A DNA stretch of 64,000 nt from JAFEBO01 sp050730655. GTDB lineage: Bacteria > Planctomycetota > Phycisphaerae > Phycisphaerales > UBA1924. The notes under the pieces are model-generated. The model saw only the letters and a list, made by a program, of their open reading frames with translations, was not told the DNA's origin and did not search any database. Each line of letters starts with the position of its first letter. The first letter of the stretch is position 1. The stretch spans positions 620,001-684,000 of the forward strand of contig JBOHNL010000005.1 of the NCBI GenBank assembly GCA_050730655.1. The letters run 5' to 3'. Positions 26,088 to 34,944 of this stretch are shown piece after piece. A program made the translations under genes and the position numbers.

Positions 26088-27161
26088 ATGACCCGCTCAG
26101 CCCCCAATCCGCCCGCCAAACAAGGCCCGCCCCCGGGTTTTTCCATCGTCCGGGTTGGCGAGGAATTGCTTCTTGCCGCGGCACAGCGCCTCGTGAGCCA
26201 AACGCTCAAGGATCGGGTCTCTGCCGCGAAGCGACTGATTGCAAGCGCACCCGAACACGGCATCGATCTCTCGTGCATCTGGGCGAGCATCGCGACTTCG
26301 GAGGTTGGTAAACGCCCGACATCGGTGCGTCAGGCGTGTCTCGCCGTTCCCGGATCCGGTCGCACCGCGATGATCTTCATCTCAGAACCAATACCGAGTA
26401 GCGATGGAGCGGGCGCGCCCATCCACGTTCTTGAGGCCGCGCGAGACGAACGAATCGCGCTGCTGAATGCCGTGACCTCGCACTTTGGGCAAGGTCCCGG
26501 CGATCACGTCCGCGTCCTCCAGGCACTCCCCGACCCGAGCGACGCGTGGGCCGAGTCCGCGTTTCGCGGAGCGGGCTTTGTCTGCGTCGGCGATCTCGAA
26601 TATCGGCGTCGCTCGCTCTCGCCCGCCGAGCACAAGCCCATCACGCGAAAAATCGAATGGCCCGCCGGAGTACGCGTCGAACCGATCGCATCGCTGCCTC
26701 AGGCAGAACGCGATCCGCTTCTGCTCCGCGTGCTCGATGAGTCGTACGTCGACACGAAGGATTGCCCCGAACTCTGCGGCATGCGCGCCACCGCCGACAT
26801 CCTCGCCAGCCACTACGCAACCGGCGTTTTTGATCCCACGCTCTGGTTCATCGTTTTCGTGCGCGATGCGTCAAACGCTGAAATTCCCGCGGGTTGCATG
26901 CTGCTCAGTCGAGTGCTCGATCAGCGAGCGCTCGAACTCGTCTACGTCGGCCTTGCCAAATCCGTCCGGGGTAAAGGCATCGGCGCGAAGCTCATGGAGC
27001 TCGCGCTGCAAAAAGCCGCCGAGCCCCGAATCGATGCGATCACCTGCGCCGTCGACTGCCGCAATGAGCCCGCGCTGCGGATGTACGAGCGCTTCGGCTT
27101 CGGCGCTCTTGGTCGTCGTCGGGCGTTTGTTCGATCTGTGAGCGGTATCTCCGCGAGCTGA
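26088..27161 (+). CDS. GNAT family N-acetyltransferase
   Basis: 357 aa from ATG 26088. The C-terminal 150 residues carry the GNAT core: GCMLLSRVLDQRALELVYVG (strands 4-5), the acetyl-CoA pyrophosphate loop VRGKGIGAKLMELAL (R/Q-x-x-G-x-G/A) and NEPALRMYERFGF near the end. The N-terminal half shows a weaker, possibly degenerate GNAT fold (AWAESAFRGAGFVCVGDLEY), giving a tandem GNAT plan like MshD. Substrate unknown. It precedes dnaA by 571 bases. Confidence 0.85.
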   Translation: MTRSAPNPPAKQGPPPGFSIVRVGEELLLAAAQRLVSQTLKDRVSAAKRLIASAPEHGIDLSCIWASIATSEVGKRPTSVRQACLAVPGSGRTAMIFISEPIPSSDGAGAPIHVLEAARDERIALLNAVTSHFGQGPGDHVRVLQALPDPSDAWAESAFRGAGFVCVGDLEYRRRSLSPAEHKPITRKIEWPAGVRVEPIASLPQAERDPLLLRVLDESYVDTKDCPELCGMRATADILASHYATGVFDPTLWFIVFVRDASNAEIPAGCMLLSRVLDQRALELVYVGLAKSVRGKGIGAKLMELALQKAAEPRIDAITCAVDCRNEPALRMYERFGFGALGRRRAFVRSVSGISAS

Positions 27162-27732
27162 TCCGCGCTCGCAGCGCCGCGACCCTTGGAAAATTTGGGA
27201 ATTTCTTCGAGTCGCGCATCGCCGCTTTGCGCGCAAACGGTTGCCCGATGGTTTGTTGCGAGCAATCGACAGATGTTGTCCACAGACTGTCCGCATCCGA
27301 CATGCGTGCGTGGAGAAGTATTTTTAGATCTCGCTAAGCCCTGCTTTTTCCGTCCGCTGCGCATCCGCTCCCGCGAGAAGTGCGCATGCCACGGTTGTTC
27401 AACGAGCCGATCGCCACTAGATTTCTCTCTACGGTCACGGACTCGACCGACTCGAGAATTTCCGGGATCAGCCGGCGCCAGTGGCGCACGCTGCCCTGCA
27501 ACGCGATACGTGTTTCGACGCCCGATTCCGGGCTCGGGCATCTCATCGCTCTGCATTTTCTTGAGGTGGGCATGGACGGCAGTCAGGTTTAAGTGGCAGA
27601 TCGGACGCTCTGAACAGGCACGCGGCAAGGACCAGGACGGTCACGGACGGACCTCGCCGCACGCCATGGACAGTTCAGAGCTCCGGTCCGCCTTTTCGTG
27701 TCGTCCAGCGTGGGCGAGAGAGCGGAATTCTC
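27162..27732. other. Long intergenic region upstream of dnaA; possible origin segment
   Basis: 571 bases without a credible gene. It contains one high-GC-type DnaA box, TTGTCCACA at 27276-27284, and short A/T-rich patches (around 27190-27205 and 27324-27336). Only one exact box was found by eye, so an origin of replication is possible but weakly supported; autoregulation of dnaA through the box is equally likely. Confidence 0.4.
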
Positions 27733-29331
27733 GTGGCGACAAAGAGCCTCAGCAGTGCAGTGGATCGACGGCAGGATGCAAGCGAAGGAATAACCGATGG
27801 CTCAAACACCACTATCACGCCCCGTCTGATCGCCGCCTTCGCCCGTGAAGGCTCCAGCGAGCGTGCCGAGCGATATCTTTGTCAGGCGAGCGATGTCCGC
27901 CTCAAGGGCGATGTTCTCGAAGTCGTCGCGCCGTCCTCATTCGTCGCCGACCTCATCTCGCGCCGCATCGGTGGCGATCTCTGCCGCGTCACGAGCCAGA
28001 CGCTGCTCGATGGGCGCAAGACCGAATTGCGATTTCGTATTGCCGGCAACGCCGTCGCTGCCCCAGTGCCTATTGAGGCACGCGAACCGATCCAACAGAC
28101 GTCGAACCAGGTCGCTCGTCCGCGCGTCGCGCCCGCATCGCAGCCCTCGCGTCACCGTCTCGACGACTTCATCGTCGGCGTCTCCAACCGCCTCGCGCAC
28201 GCCGCGGCAGTCCGCCTCGCCGAAGACGAGCAGGTCGCTTCGCTCAGCCCGCTCTTCATTCACTCCGTTTGCGGCATGGGCAAGACTCATCTACTTCACG
28301 GCATCGCTTCTCGCTTTCAGGAGAAGCACCCGGGCGCGAAAGTGCGCTGCATCAGCGCCGAGGCCTTCACCAACGAATTCATCACCTCGCTCCGCGCCGG
28401 CGCGATCGAGGGATTCCGACGCACCAACCGCCGCCTCGCCCTGCTCTGCATCGACGACATTCACTTCCTCGCCAACAAGGAAGCAACCCAGACCGAGCTG
28501 CTCCACACGCTCGACGCGGTCGGCCTCGATCGCGCTCGCATCGTGCTCGCGTCTGATGAGCATCCGCGCGATATCCGCAAGCTCTCGAGCGCACTCGCGT
28601 CCCGATTCATGTCGGGGGCCGTGCTTCGAATCGAAGAGCCCGATCCCGCGCTCCGCCTTGAACTCGCAACAAAGTTCGCGGTTCGCAAGGGTCTCGGCCT
28701 CGATGAGACCGGCGCCCGCGCCGTTGCCAGCGCCAATTGGAAATCCGTCCGCGAACTCGAAGGCCTCTTCATGCAATTGCTTGCTGTCTCGCGTCTCATG
28801 CCCGAACTCGCAACGACCGGTCGTCTCGACGCCGCCGCGGTCCGTCGCGCTCTCGACGTGTCGGGTACGCGTTCAAGTTCACAGCCCGCGTTCGGTGTCT
28901 CGCTCCGCCCGCGTCGTCCGATCCCCATCACCGCGATTCAGGGCGAGACCGCACGCCGCCTCCGCGTTGAACTCTCTGACATGGCCGGGAAGGGCCGTCA
29001 CCCGCGTGTGGTCTTGGCTCGCGCGATCATCGTCCATCTCGCGCGTCGCCTGACCACGCTCAGCTTCCCCGAGATCGCCCGCGCCATGAACCGCCCGAAT
29101 CACTCCTCCGTGATCACCGCGCACAACCGCCTCCTGATGCAACTCAAGGATCGCGTCGGCATCTCCCCAGTTGCCGCCGTTGCTCTCGTGGCAAACTCCG
29201 GCGACCCCGGCCGCGCCCGCCTTCTGGCAGAGATGAAAGTCGAGATCGGCCCCGACCTCGCCACCTTGACTCTCGCCGAACTCTGCGAAAGCATCGAGCA
29301 GGAAGTCATTCGCCTTTCCGACGGCAGCTGA
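27733..29331 (+). CDS. dnaA: Chromosomal replication initiator protein DnaA (divergent)
   Basis: 532 aa, GTG start. Binds DnaA boxes and melts the origin. Domain I/II (about 1-130) is poorly conserved. Domain III: RLDDFIVGVSNRLAHAAA, P-loop CGMGKTHLLHG, Walker B LLCIDDIHFLANK, sensor 1 IVLASDEHP, arginine-finger region LSSALASRFMSG. Domain IV has the box-binding helix-turn-helix SFPEIARAMNRPNHSSVITA, a variant of the usual DHTTVLHA signature. The P-loop reads SVCGMGKT, lacking the first glycine of GxxxxGKT. About 100 aa longer than many DnaA proteins, partly through a C-terminal extension. No dnaN or recF is adjacent. Confidence 0.85.
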   Translation: MATKSLSSAVDRRQDASEGITDGSNTTITPRLIAAFAREGSSERAERYLCQASDVRLKGDVLEVVAPSSFVADLISRRIGGDLCRVTSQTLLDGRKTELRFRIAGNAVAAPVPIEAREPIQQTSNQVARPRVAPASQPSRHRLDDFIVGVSNRLAHAAAVRLAEDEQVASLSPLFIHSVCGMGKTHLLHGIASRFQEKHPGAKVRCISAEAFTNEFITSLRAGAIEGFRRTNRRLALLCIDDIHFLANKEATQTELLHTLDAVGLDRARIVLASDEHPRDIRKLSSALASRFMSGAVLRIEEPDPALRLELATKFAVRKGLGLDETGARAVASANWKSVRELEGLFMQLLAVSRLMPELATTGRLDAAAVRRALDVSGTRSSSQPAFGVSLRPRRPIPITAIQGETARRLRVELSDMAGKGRHPRVVLARAIIVHLARRLTTLSFPEIARAMNRPNHSSVITAHNRLLMQLKDRVGISPVAAVALVANSGDPGRARLLAEMKVEIGPDLATLTLAELCESIEQEVIRLSDGS

Positions 29332-29412
29332 ATGTGCGGCGAATGCGGAGTTTTGTGCAGTTGTTCGGCGGCTCACTGGCGGAAGCCAGCGGCTCATGTA
29401 CACTTCCTCAAC

Positions 29413-30400
29413 ATGCGCACACCCTATCTCTTCCCCTTGGCCGTTTTTGCAATCACGATTGGTACGGAGGCGTTCGCCTCTCCTCAGTTCATAAACAAGT
29501 ATGGCATCGATTTTTGCGTCATCGGCGATTCCGGCAATCGTGCCACGAACAGCGCTGAGACGCCCTTCAACGGCCAGCGCGGCAGCGTGAACTACACCTA
29601 CGCCCTGAGCAAAACCGAGATCTCTATTGGGCAGTGGTACGAATTTGTGGACGCCTACGGCAAGTATGTCTCTCCCACGTTGGCCGGATCAACATTTCTA
29701 GGCCGGCGTGGCATCGGGATCGATTTTTCCAAGCCCTCTGGCTATGGCCTGCTCCTTGGCAACGAGCACTACGCAGCCGAAGTGGGCTGGCGTTACGCCG
29801 CCATGTATTGCAATTGGCTCTGCAACGACAAGCGAACCGATCTTGCGGCGTTTCAGTCCGGGGCATATGACGTCTCCACCTTCGGCAAGGTCGGCAACGT
29901 CTTCACCGATCAAATCGTGCACTCGCCCGGGGCCAAGTTCTGGATTCCGAGCCTCGACGAATGGATCAAGGCGGCGTACTGGGACCCGAACCGCAACGGG
30001 CCGGGACAGGGGGGGCTATTGGCTTCGTCCGGGCGGCAGAGACACCTTCCTCAATCCTGGCCTGCCTTCAAACGGGGGTGAAACGAGCGCAGAGATAAGC
30101 AATGCAAAGAATCTGCCCGTCGGCTCGTATCCCGCCGTTTCTGCGCCATGGGGCCTTCTCGACACCTCCGGAAGTGTCGCCGAATGGACAGAGCGCGCCA
30201 ACTCTCTGGGCCAGCGGACGTACTACGGAACCGGAGCCGGCGACACCACGATTTTCCTCGATTCTGTGGACTGGATCGGTTCCTCCGCGCTTCCCGATTT
30301 CAACCTCTACGGAATTCGACTGGCAACAGATGTGCCTTCAGTTGGCGGAGCGCCGGTTCTCGTTGTGCTTGCACTTTGCTTCCGCAGGAGGGCTAAGTGA
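29413..30400 (+). pseudogene. Exported SUMF1/formylglycine-generating-enzyme-like protein, frameshifted
   Basis: ATG 29413 opens a signal peptide (MRTPYLFPLAVFAITIGTEA) and a domain with SUMF1 hallmarks: YTYALSKTEISIGQWYEF, GWRYAAMYCNWLCNDKR, FWIPSLDEWIKAAYWDP. At a run of seven G (30009-30015) the frame is lost; the +1 frame continues perfectly with YWLRPGGRDTF, LPVGSYPAVSAPWGLLDTSG and WTERA, ending in a PEP-CTERM-like tail (VLVVLALCFRRRAK). Removing one G restores about 328 residues. So this is either a recent indel, slippage, or a sequencing error. It overlaps the next gene by GTGA. Planctomycete members of this group are probably binding or surface proteins rather than true sulfatase activators. 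Confidence 0.75.
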
Positions 30401-32551
30401 TTATTTACAGATTGATCGCGTCAATGATTGTCGCGTCGCTCGTCGCGAATCACGCGCAAGCGATAGTAGATCAAACCGATCCTCCCTTGATAACGCCGCA
30501 TTCGATGGCTCGAATAGACACGGGGAAGACGAATGCTTGGGACGATCCTGTCGCCGTCGAGTACGGAACTCGCCGCCGGTGGAACATCAGCTTTTCAAAT
30601 GCTAGAGCCGCTCCGACGTCCACAGATGATGTCCCCAAGTTCGTAATTACACCTTCACGCGCCGGCGATGAAATTGGAAAGATTACGTTTCAAATCGCGA
30701 GGCCCACCGGCGGATCAAGTCCCGAAGGTTCGTCTTGTGATCACGGAAAGTCCAACAGGAATTCGATTTGCGAACATTGGCGAGATCTTCGGACTCAACG
30801 ACAATACCGGCAGTTGGTGCCCGACCGAACTTGATGTAAGTAACGTCCTAGAAATTTCCGGCCCAGACTACGCGAAGGATTCCAGCGGTGCCAATTTATG
30901 GCAAGCGAAATGCACCATCAACGTATCGCGAGTGGCCAACATATCAACCGTTTCAGACAGCACGCACGCCGGCAACGCCGTCATCGATGTTCGTTCTTGG
31001 AAAAAGGGGTACACCGACGACGATTTGGATTTGGATGTCGAGGTCGTTTCCATCGCAGGAACCCTCACCGGTCGCGTCTACGGTGGTCCCCAGGACAATG
31101 TGAGCGAATACCTCAGCGGAGGCTCACGCGCCCACATGCGCGAAACCCACATCGGTGCAATCTCGGCCGGCGGAGTCATCGGGCTTGGCACTACTGCGCC
31201 GCGAGACCCGACATATACTCAGGGCCATAGTTTGTCCCTGGAAGTGGGCCAGAGTACATTCGCTTTCTTGGTTGAGGCTGCAACTATTGATTCGATTTCC
31301 GGCGATACTGTTTATGCCGTGGCTGACACGACGGTCGTTCAAGATACGTCGGCAGATCGCCGGGTCACACAAATCATCGCCACGGGCACACGCACCAACA
31401 CCTCCGGTCAAGAAGATGTTGCCGGTATTCACGGCAAAATTCTCGCGGACACAATCGCTCCGACCAGTGGGTTGAACGCGCTAATCTCCTGCGACGGAGA
31501 TTTGTCCGCGACCATCAAACTTGGCGACCGCTCTGGCGCAACTGTTGGACTTCTCGCTGGCAATGCATCTGACGGTTCGCCTTCGGTCATCGTGGGTAGA
31601 ACGTTGCGATCTGGCGCAATACTGCAGACGATCGCCGCTGGCCTCCAAGGCCAGGTCATCATCAACAACAAAAGCGTGCCGGGCTCTTGGACAGGGGACG
31701 TGAAAGTAGGGACTACCACGATCACCCACGGATCGGACGGCACGTATTCGTCCGCGTCATCGTTTTTTGGCGACGGTGCCGTTGGCCTTGTCCCTTTTAG
31801 AATCTATGAAGCCGATTGCGCGCCTTTGTCCGTCACGCCCGCGTCCGGCCCGCTCAACGTTGTATTGGATAGTGACCTTCGTGGCACAAAAGTTGGAACG
31901 CCACAACATATCAAACTCGCGTTCTACGGCCCGGTTGTTTCATCCGATTCAACGCGTGCGCCCTTCAATATCGGAATTGCCCAGAATCCACCTTCCGGTC
32001 ACTTCTATGACTTGACAGGCAATTTTGTAGTGACAGTCAAAGGCCTCGGTACGAACTCGACAATCAGCCGCGTCATCGATATCACGGGCAAGCCGGATGG
32101 TCACTACCCCCCAGGAATCTACGCAGTTCGTCAAGCGACCGGAACGGGCGGTTCAGCCGGCTCCCGTCTCCTCTGCGATGTACCTGGAACGCCCGAAGTG
32201 CCTTCGTTTACCTACTGGTTTGAGGTGAAGAAGGACTGCAACGACGACGGCACGCCTGACAACGAACAATTGTCCGACATCAGCCCCGTCACCGGCTTGA
32301 TGTATGACCAGAACGGAAACGGGGTAATCGACGATTGCGAGCCATTGCTTCCGTGTACAGCAGACTTCAACGCCGATCACGTAGTGGATGATGACGACTT
32401 CGTGATTTTCGCCGCAGCCTACAACCTGCTTCTTTGTTCCGACGTCGCGATGCCAATCGGTTGTCCAGCCGATCTTAATCTTGACGGGAATGTTGAGGAT
32501 AGCGATTTCGTGATATTTGCAGCTCAGTACGACCAGTTGCTGTGTCCATGA
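30397..32551 (+). pseudogene. Exported beta-rich protein with C-terminal dockerin-like repeats, frameshifted
   Basis: GTG 30397 overlaps the previous stop. A signal peptide (LIASMIVASLVANHAQA) is followed by about 100 residues in frame, then the good frame moves +1 somewhere near 30700-30725 (before VRLVITESPTGIRFANIGEI) and stays open to 32551. The body is Thr/Gly/Ser-rich with repetitive strands, suggestive of a beta-helix. Near the end are Ca-binding-like loops (DCNDDGTPDNEQ, DQNGNGVIDDCE) and then two dockerin-like units, CTADFNADHVVDDDDFVIF and CPADLNLDGNVEDSDFVIF. No long homopolymer marks the shift, so its exact site is uncertain. Likely a surface or secreted protein; function unknown. 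Confidence 0.7.
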
Positions 32552-32612
32552 CGAGCAACGATGCATTATCGTAATTCCTGCGCTGGTGATCCCATCGTGC
32601 CGATAATTCGGC

Positions 32613-33779
32613 ATGTCCCACGCCCACGCCGAGATTCCCCTCTCCCGCCCCGACATCACGCAGATGGAAGAGGATCTCGTTCTCCAGGCGCTCCGCTCCG
32701 GCCGCCTGTCGATCGGCCCCATGGTCGAGCAGTTCGAGCATGAACTCGCTGCCAAAGTCGGAACCCGCCACGCCGTCGCCATCAACAGCGGCACCAGCGG
32801 CCTTCACCTCGTGATGAAGGCTCTCAACATCGGCCCCGGCGATGAAGTCATCACGACGCCGTTCAGCTTCGTCGCTTCGAGTAACGCCATTCTCTTCGTC
32901 GGCGCGACACCAGTCTTCGTCGATATCTGTCCCAAGACGCTGAACATGGACCCGGCGCAGATCGAGAAAAAGATCACGCAGCGCACCAAGGCCATTCTCG
33001 CCGTCGAGACCTTTGGCAACCCCGCATACATGGATCAGTACGCGCTTCTCGCCGCGAAGTACGAGATCCCGCTCATCGAAGATTCGTGCGAAGCCCTCGG
33101 CGCCGTACACAAAGGTCGCAAGGCCGGCACGTTCGGCAGGGTCGGCGTCTTCGGCTTCTACCCCAACAAGCAGATCACCACCGGCGAAGGCGGCATGATC
33201 GTGACCGACGATCTCCGCGTTGCCGAACTCTGCCGCTCGATGCGCAATCAGGGCCGCCCGCTTGGCCACACCATGGGCGGCGCGTCCGGCTCGTGGCTCA
33301 AGCACGAGCGTCTCGGTTACAACTACCGCATGAGCGAGATCAACGCCGCCCTCGGCCTTGCTCAGATCCGCCGCCTTGATGAGATCCTCGCCAAGCGCAC
33401 GCAGGTCGCCGAGTACTACATCGAGCGCCTCGCCGGCAACAAGCACCTGACCCTGCCCACCATCGACGCCCAAAGCGTGATGAGCTGGTTCATCTTCGTT
33501 GTGCGGCTCAGCACCACCTACACCGCCGTCGAGCGCGACCGCATCATCAAGGGCCTCCGCAATCACGAAGTGGGGGCCGGCGACTACTTCCCCTGTATCC
33601 ACCTCCAGCCCTTCTACCGCGAGCAGTTCGGCTTCGAGCCCGGCATGTTCCCGATCGCCGAAAGCGTCAGCCATCGCACGATCGCCATCCCGTTCTACAA
33701 CAGCCTCTCTCGCCGCGACACCGATCTGGTCGCTCAAACCTTGGAAGTAATGCTCAGCCGCGAAAACCTGATGCGATAG
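32613..33779 (+). CDS. DegT/DnrJ/EryC1/StrS family PLP-dependent sugar aminotransferase
   Basis: 388 aa. Motifs: IPLSRPDITQMEEDLVLQAL (family opening), INSGTSGLHL (phosphate-binding), DEVITTPFSFVASSNAILF, PLIEDSCEALGA (Asp that pairs with the PLP ring nitrogen) and the PLP Lys in GFYPNKQITTGEGGM. The family converts keto-sugar nucleotides to amino sugars for surface glycans or acts in related chemistry. No sugar-nucleotide dehydratase is adjacent, so the substrate is unknown. Full length for the family (about 370-400). Confidence 0.96.
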   Translation: MSHAHAEIPLSRPDITQMEEDLVLQALRSGRLSIGPMVEQFEHELAAKVGTRHAVAINSGTSGLHLVMKALNIGPGDEVITTPFSFVASSNAILFVGATPVFVDICPKTLNMDPAQIEKKITQRTKAILAVETFGNPAYMDQYALLAAKYEIPLIEDSCEALGAVHKGRKAGTFGRVGVFGFYPNKQITTGEGGMIVTDDLRVAELCRSMRNQGRPLGHTMGGASGSWLKHERLGYNYRMSEINAALGLAQIRRLDEILAKRTQVAEYYIERLAGNKHLTLPTIDAQSVMSWFIFVVRLSTTYTAVERDRIIKGLRNHEVGAGDYFPCIHLQPFYREQFGFEPGMFPIAESVSHRTIAIPFYNSLSRRDTDLVAQTLEVMLSRENLMR

Positions 33780-33880
33780 GGCTTCTGGGGCGGCGGATTT
33801 CCGCCCGGGCAGTGCCTAGTATCACGACCCCACTTTCTGCCCTTTGGCACGAAACGCGGGCTCTTTTCGAGGTATTTCCC

Positions 33881-34159
33881 ATGGCCAGGCAGTGCGATTT
33901 CACCGGCAAGAAGATCAGCAAGGGCATGAAGCGGGCTTGGCGCGGCCAGGCCGTCGCCAAGGGCGGCTTCGGTTTGAAGCCGACCGGCATCACCCGTCGC
34001 ACTTTTAAGCCGAATCTTCAGGACATCGTCGCCGTGATCGACGGTCAGAACGTCCGCGTCGTCGCCTCGACCAAGGCCATCCGCACCGGCATGGTCACCA
34101 AGGCCCTCAAGCGCAAGTACGGTTACACCCGCCAGCAGAAGGCTGCTGCGGCTCAATAA
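33881..34159 (+). CDS. rpmB: 50S ribosomal protein L28
   Basis: 92 aa from ATG 33881: MARQCDFTGKKISKGMKRAW with the L28 core RTFKPNLQDIVAV and VRVVASTKAIRTG. Codons upstream of this ATG do not resemble L28. Normal family length is 60-95 aa. It is monocistronic here, with its own strong terminator. Confidence 0.97.
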   Translation: MARQCDFTGKKISKGMKRAWRGQAVAKGGFGLKPTGITRRTFKPNLQDIVAVIDGQNVRVVASTKAIRTGMVTKALKRKYGYTRQQKAAAAQ

Positions 34160-34181
34160 TCCGCATTCCGAACTCAACTTC

Positions 34182-34212
34182 AAGGCTCCGCGACGGAGCC
34201 TTGTTTGTTTTT
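34182..34212 (+). terminator. Rho-independent terminator of rpmB
   Basis: Perfect nine-pair stem AAGGCTCCG/CGGAGCCTT (34182-34190 with 34194-34202), three-base loop, then a GTTTGTTTTT tract; 22 bases after the L28 stop. Confidence 0.92.
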
Positions 34213-34318
34213 GCCTCCGTATTCGAGTACTTCGCTTCGGGAAACTTTTGTAGACACAGGGGGTACGCTTTACAAAGCCTCTGACATCTGCCTTGCCCGT
34301 TTTCCTTCCTTGGTTTTC

Positions 34319-34349
34319 TTCTCCGTGCCTCTGTGTCTCTGTGGTGAAC
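34319..34349 (-). repeat. CACAGAG-type repeat, single arm
   Basis: On the minus strand this reads as an intact arm of the element found at 36175-36303 (TTCACCACAGAGACACAGAG core, then GCACGGAGAA). No matching second arm is visible upstream, so it is a solo or decayed copy. It ends 10 bases before the mcsA start codon and leaves no room for a Shine-Dalgarno sequence. Confidence 0.75.
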
Positions 34350-34359
34350 TGCTTTCCCC

Positions 34360-34929
34360 ATGAAATGCGACAACTGCGACAAGGAAGCCACCGTCCACGA
34401 CACCATCCTCCGCGACGGCGCGTGGGTCGAGGTACATTGCTGCGAGGCCTGCGCCGCCAAGCAGGGTTTGGCGGGTCCCGGCCCCACGCTGAACGACCTG
34501 CTCACGAACTTCGTGCTGCCGCAGGTCACCGGCGAAAAGCCGCGACCCAAGGCGACCAAGGCAAAGACGCCCGCTTGTTCCAATTGCGGGTTCACTTTCG
34601 AGCAATTCCGCCAAGCCGGGTTGCTGGGCTGCCCCGACTGCTACGTCACCTTTGAATCGCTGCTGCTTCCATTGCTCGAACGCGCCCACGAAGGTGCCGC
34701 GCAGCACATCGGCAAGGTACCGGAGCGCCTCGCCGAAACCGGCGCCGCGAAATCCGAACTCGAGGGCGCGCGTCTCCTCGCCGCAAAGCGCGAACAACTC
34801 GAGCGTGAGCGCGTCATCCGCCGCCAGCTCGAGGACGCCGTGAAATCCGAGCAATACGAGCTCGCCGCCAAACTCCGCGATCAGCTCCAGCGGCTCACGC
34901 AATCCGCGGGCACGTCCAAAGCTCACTGA
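34360..34929 (+). CDS. mcsA: McsA-like zinc-binding protein with UVR motif
   Basis: 189 aa. Four Cys pairs in two zinc-binding clusters: MKCDNCDKEA and CCEACA, then CSNCGFTFEQF and GCPDCYVTF, followed by an amphipathic C-terminal helix pair matching the UvrB/UvrC (UVR) motif (LEDAVKSEQYELAAKLRDQL). This is the McsA plan. In Bacillus McsA activates the arginine kinase McsB, and mcsB follows 15 bases downstream here. ctsR and clpC, the usual neighbours in Firmicutes, are absent. Confidence 0.92.
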   Translation: MKCDNCDKEATVHDTILRDGAWVEVHCCEACAAKQGLAGPGPTLNDLLTNFVLPQVTGEKPRPKATKAKTPACSNCGFTFEQFRQAGLLGCPDCYVTFESLLLPLLERAHEGAAQHIGKVPERLAETGAAKSELEGARLLAAKREQLERERVIRRQLEDAVKSEQYELAAKLRDQLQRLTQSAGTSKAH

Positions 34930-34944
34930 CCATCAGCACCAGCC

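Noticed and set aside
27162..27732. Firm call of oriC
   Set aside because: Only one exact DnaA box is visible and GC skew cannot be computed from the window; kept as a possibility only.
29413..30400. True formylglycine-generating enzyme
   Set aside because: No sulfatase is nearby, the catalytic Cys pair of FGE is not evident, and the protein has a sorting tail, so only the fold is claimed.
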